From Patiria miniata (taxonomy: Eukaryota; Echinodermata; Asteroidea; Valvatida; Asterinidae), in the NCBI RefSeq assembly GCF_015706575.1, contig NW_024037063.1, forward strand, positions 62,001-126,000: a stretch of 64,000 bases of DNA. The letters are read 5' to 3'. The notes under the pieces were generated by a model that had not been told where the DNA came from, did no database searches, and saw nothing but the letters and a program-made list of their open reading frames with translations. Positions 63,968 to 64,000 of the stretch are shown piece after piece (position 1 is the first letter of the stretch; the number at the start of each line of letters is the position of its first letter). The translations under genes and the position numbers were made by a program.

Positions 63968-64000
63968 AGCGGGCTTCGCTCCGTGGTGTGTTTATATGCT
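63968..64000 (+). repeat. Partial monomer cut by the window edge
   Basis: The first 33 bp of a further unit, ending in TTTATATGCT. The T at unit position 28 marks it as a likely subfamily 2 unit. The array therefore continues beyond the window; this is a window boundary and not an array boundary. Confidence 0.95.

Larger units (their letters stand above)
1..64000. repeat. Satellite-like tandem array, 229-bp monomer, 280 full units
   Basis: The same unit repeats head-to-tail over every base of the window. Following the landmark AGCGGGCTTCG gives starts at 1, then for example 5019, 10722, 22146, 33351, 41579, 52102, 63739 and 63968, which fits 280 complete units averaging 228.45 bp and a modal length of 229 bp. 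All units share one orientation. Consensus composition is 41 C and 55 G in 229 bp (42% G+C). Differences between units are a few recurrent substitutions plus 1-3 bp indels, so neighbours are nearly identical. No unique insertion, transposon terminus, telomeric repeat, tRNA or rRNA segment interrupts it. Such long homogeneous arrays are characteristic of eukaryotic satellite DNA; the centromeric or heterochromatic role is inference. I do not recognise the monomer as a named satellite family. Confidence 0.97.

Noticed and set aside
1..64000. CRISPR array
   Set aside because: There are no unique spacers between short direct repeats. The entire 229-bp unit repeats, far beyond CRISPR repeat lengths.
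1..64000. Transposon or insertion sequence arranged in tandem
   Set aside because: There are no terminal inverted repeats, target-site duplications, LTR signatures or transposase-like frame. The unit boundaries are arbitrary, as in a satellite.
1..64000. Ribosomal DNA intergenic spacer subrepeats
   Set aside because: No rRNA sequence or spacer boundary is seen in 64 kb. An array this long without a gene would be unusual for a spacer, though it cannot be strictly excluded from this window.
1..64000. Telomeric or simple-sequence repeat blocks
   Set aside because: No TTAGGG-, TTTAGGG- or TTAGG-type tandem tract and no microsatellite longer than the T and A runs of the monomer.

Overview
The whole 64 kb window is one uninterrupted, head-to-tail tandem array of a single satellite-like DNA repeat. 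The most common (modal) monomer is 229 bp, about 42% G+C. Counting unit starts from the first base (phase 1 = A of AGCGGGCTTCG), I find 280 complete units plus a 33-bp partial unit at the right edge (63968-64000); the mean unit is 228.45 bp because most length changes are small losses. Neither array edge lies in the window. I see no inverted unit, no inserted element, no unique sequence, no protein-coding gene and no RNA gene.

The architecture (tens of kb of nearly identical 229-bp monomers with no interspersed genes) points to eukaryotic nuclear satellite DNA such as centromeric, pericentromeric, subtelomeric or other heterochromatic DNA. I do not recognise the monomer and cannot name the species or the chromosomal location. 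CpG is not depleted (11 CpG per consensus monomer against about 9.9 expected from its 41 C and 55 G), which argues against long residence in a heavily CpG-methylated germline but does not identify a lineage.

Each monomer is a mosaic. Using unit coordinates: 1-13 a short dyad; 28 a C/T polymorphism; 41-47 a 7-bp hypervariable block; 63-70 and 75-81 A/T tracts one helical turn apart; 82-180 a nearly invariant core; 183 an A/T polymorphism; 184-229 nearly invariant. Two subfamilies are defined by linked states at 28 and 41-47: TACATG with GTTTTGG, and TATATG with AAATCGG. They are interspersed irregularly in short runs, with occasional recombinant or intermediate haplotypes, and there is no regular higher-order repeat across the window.

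Regionally, the left ~13-14 kb carries many more small insertions and deletions, mostly in homopolymers, than the rest. The net loss relative to 229 bp falls from about 0.9 bp per unit at the left to about 0.2 per unit at the right. This could be assembly or read error near a contig end, or a genuinely less homogenised array flank. A few units carry private changes; the largest is a 198-bp unit at 57823-58020 that has lost 31 bp in total. All open reading frames are products of the repeat read in different frames. Since 229 is not a multiple of 3, frames shift from unit to unit, and ORFs lengthen only where a 1-bp loss gives a 228-bp unit or a stop is bypassed.
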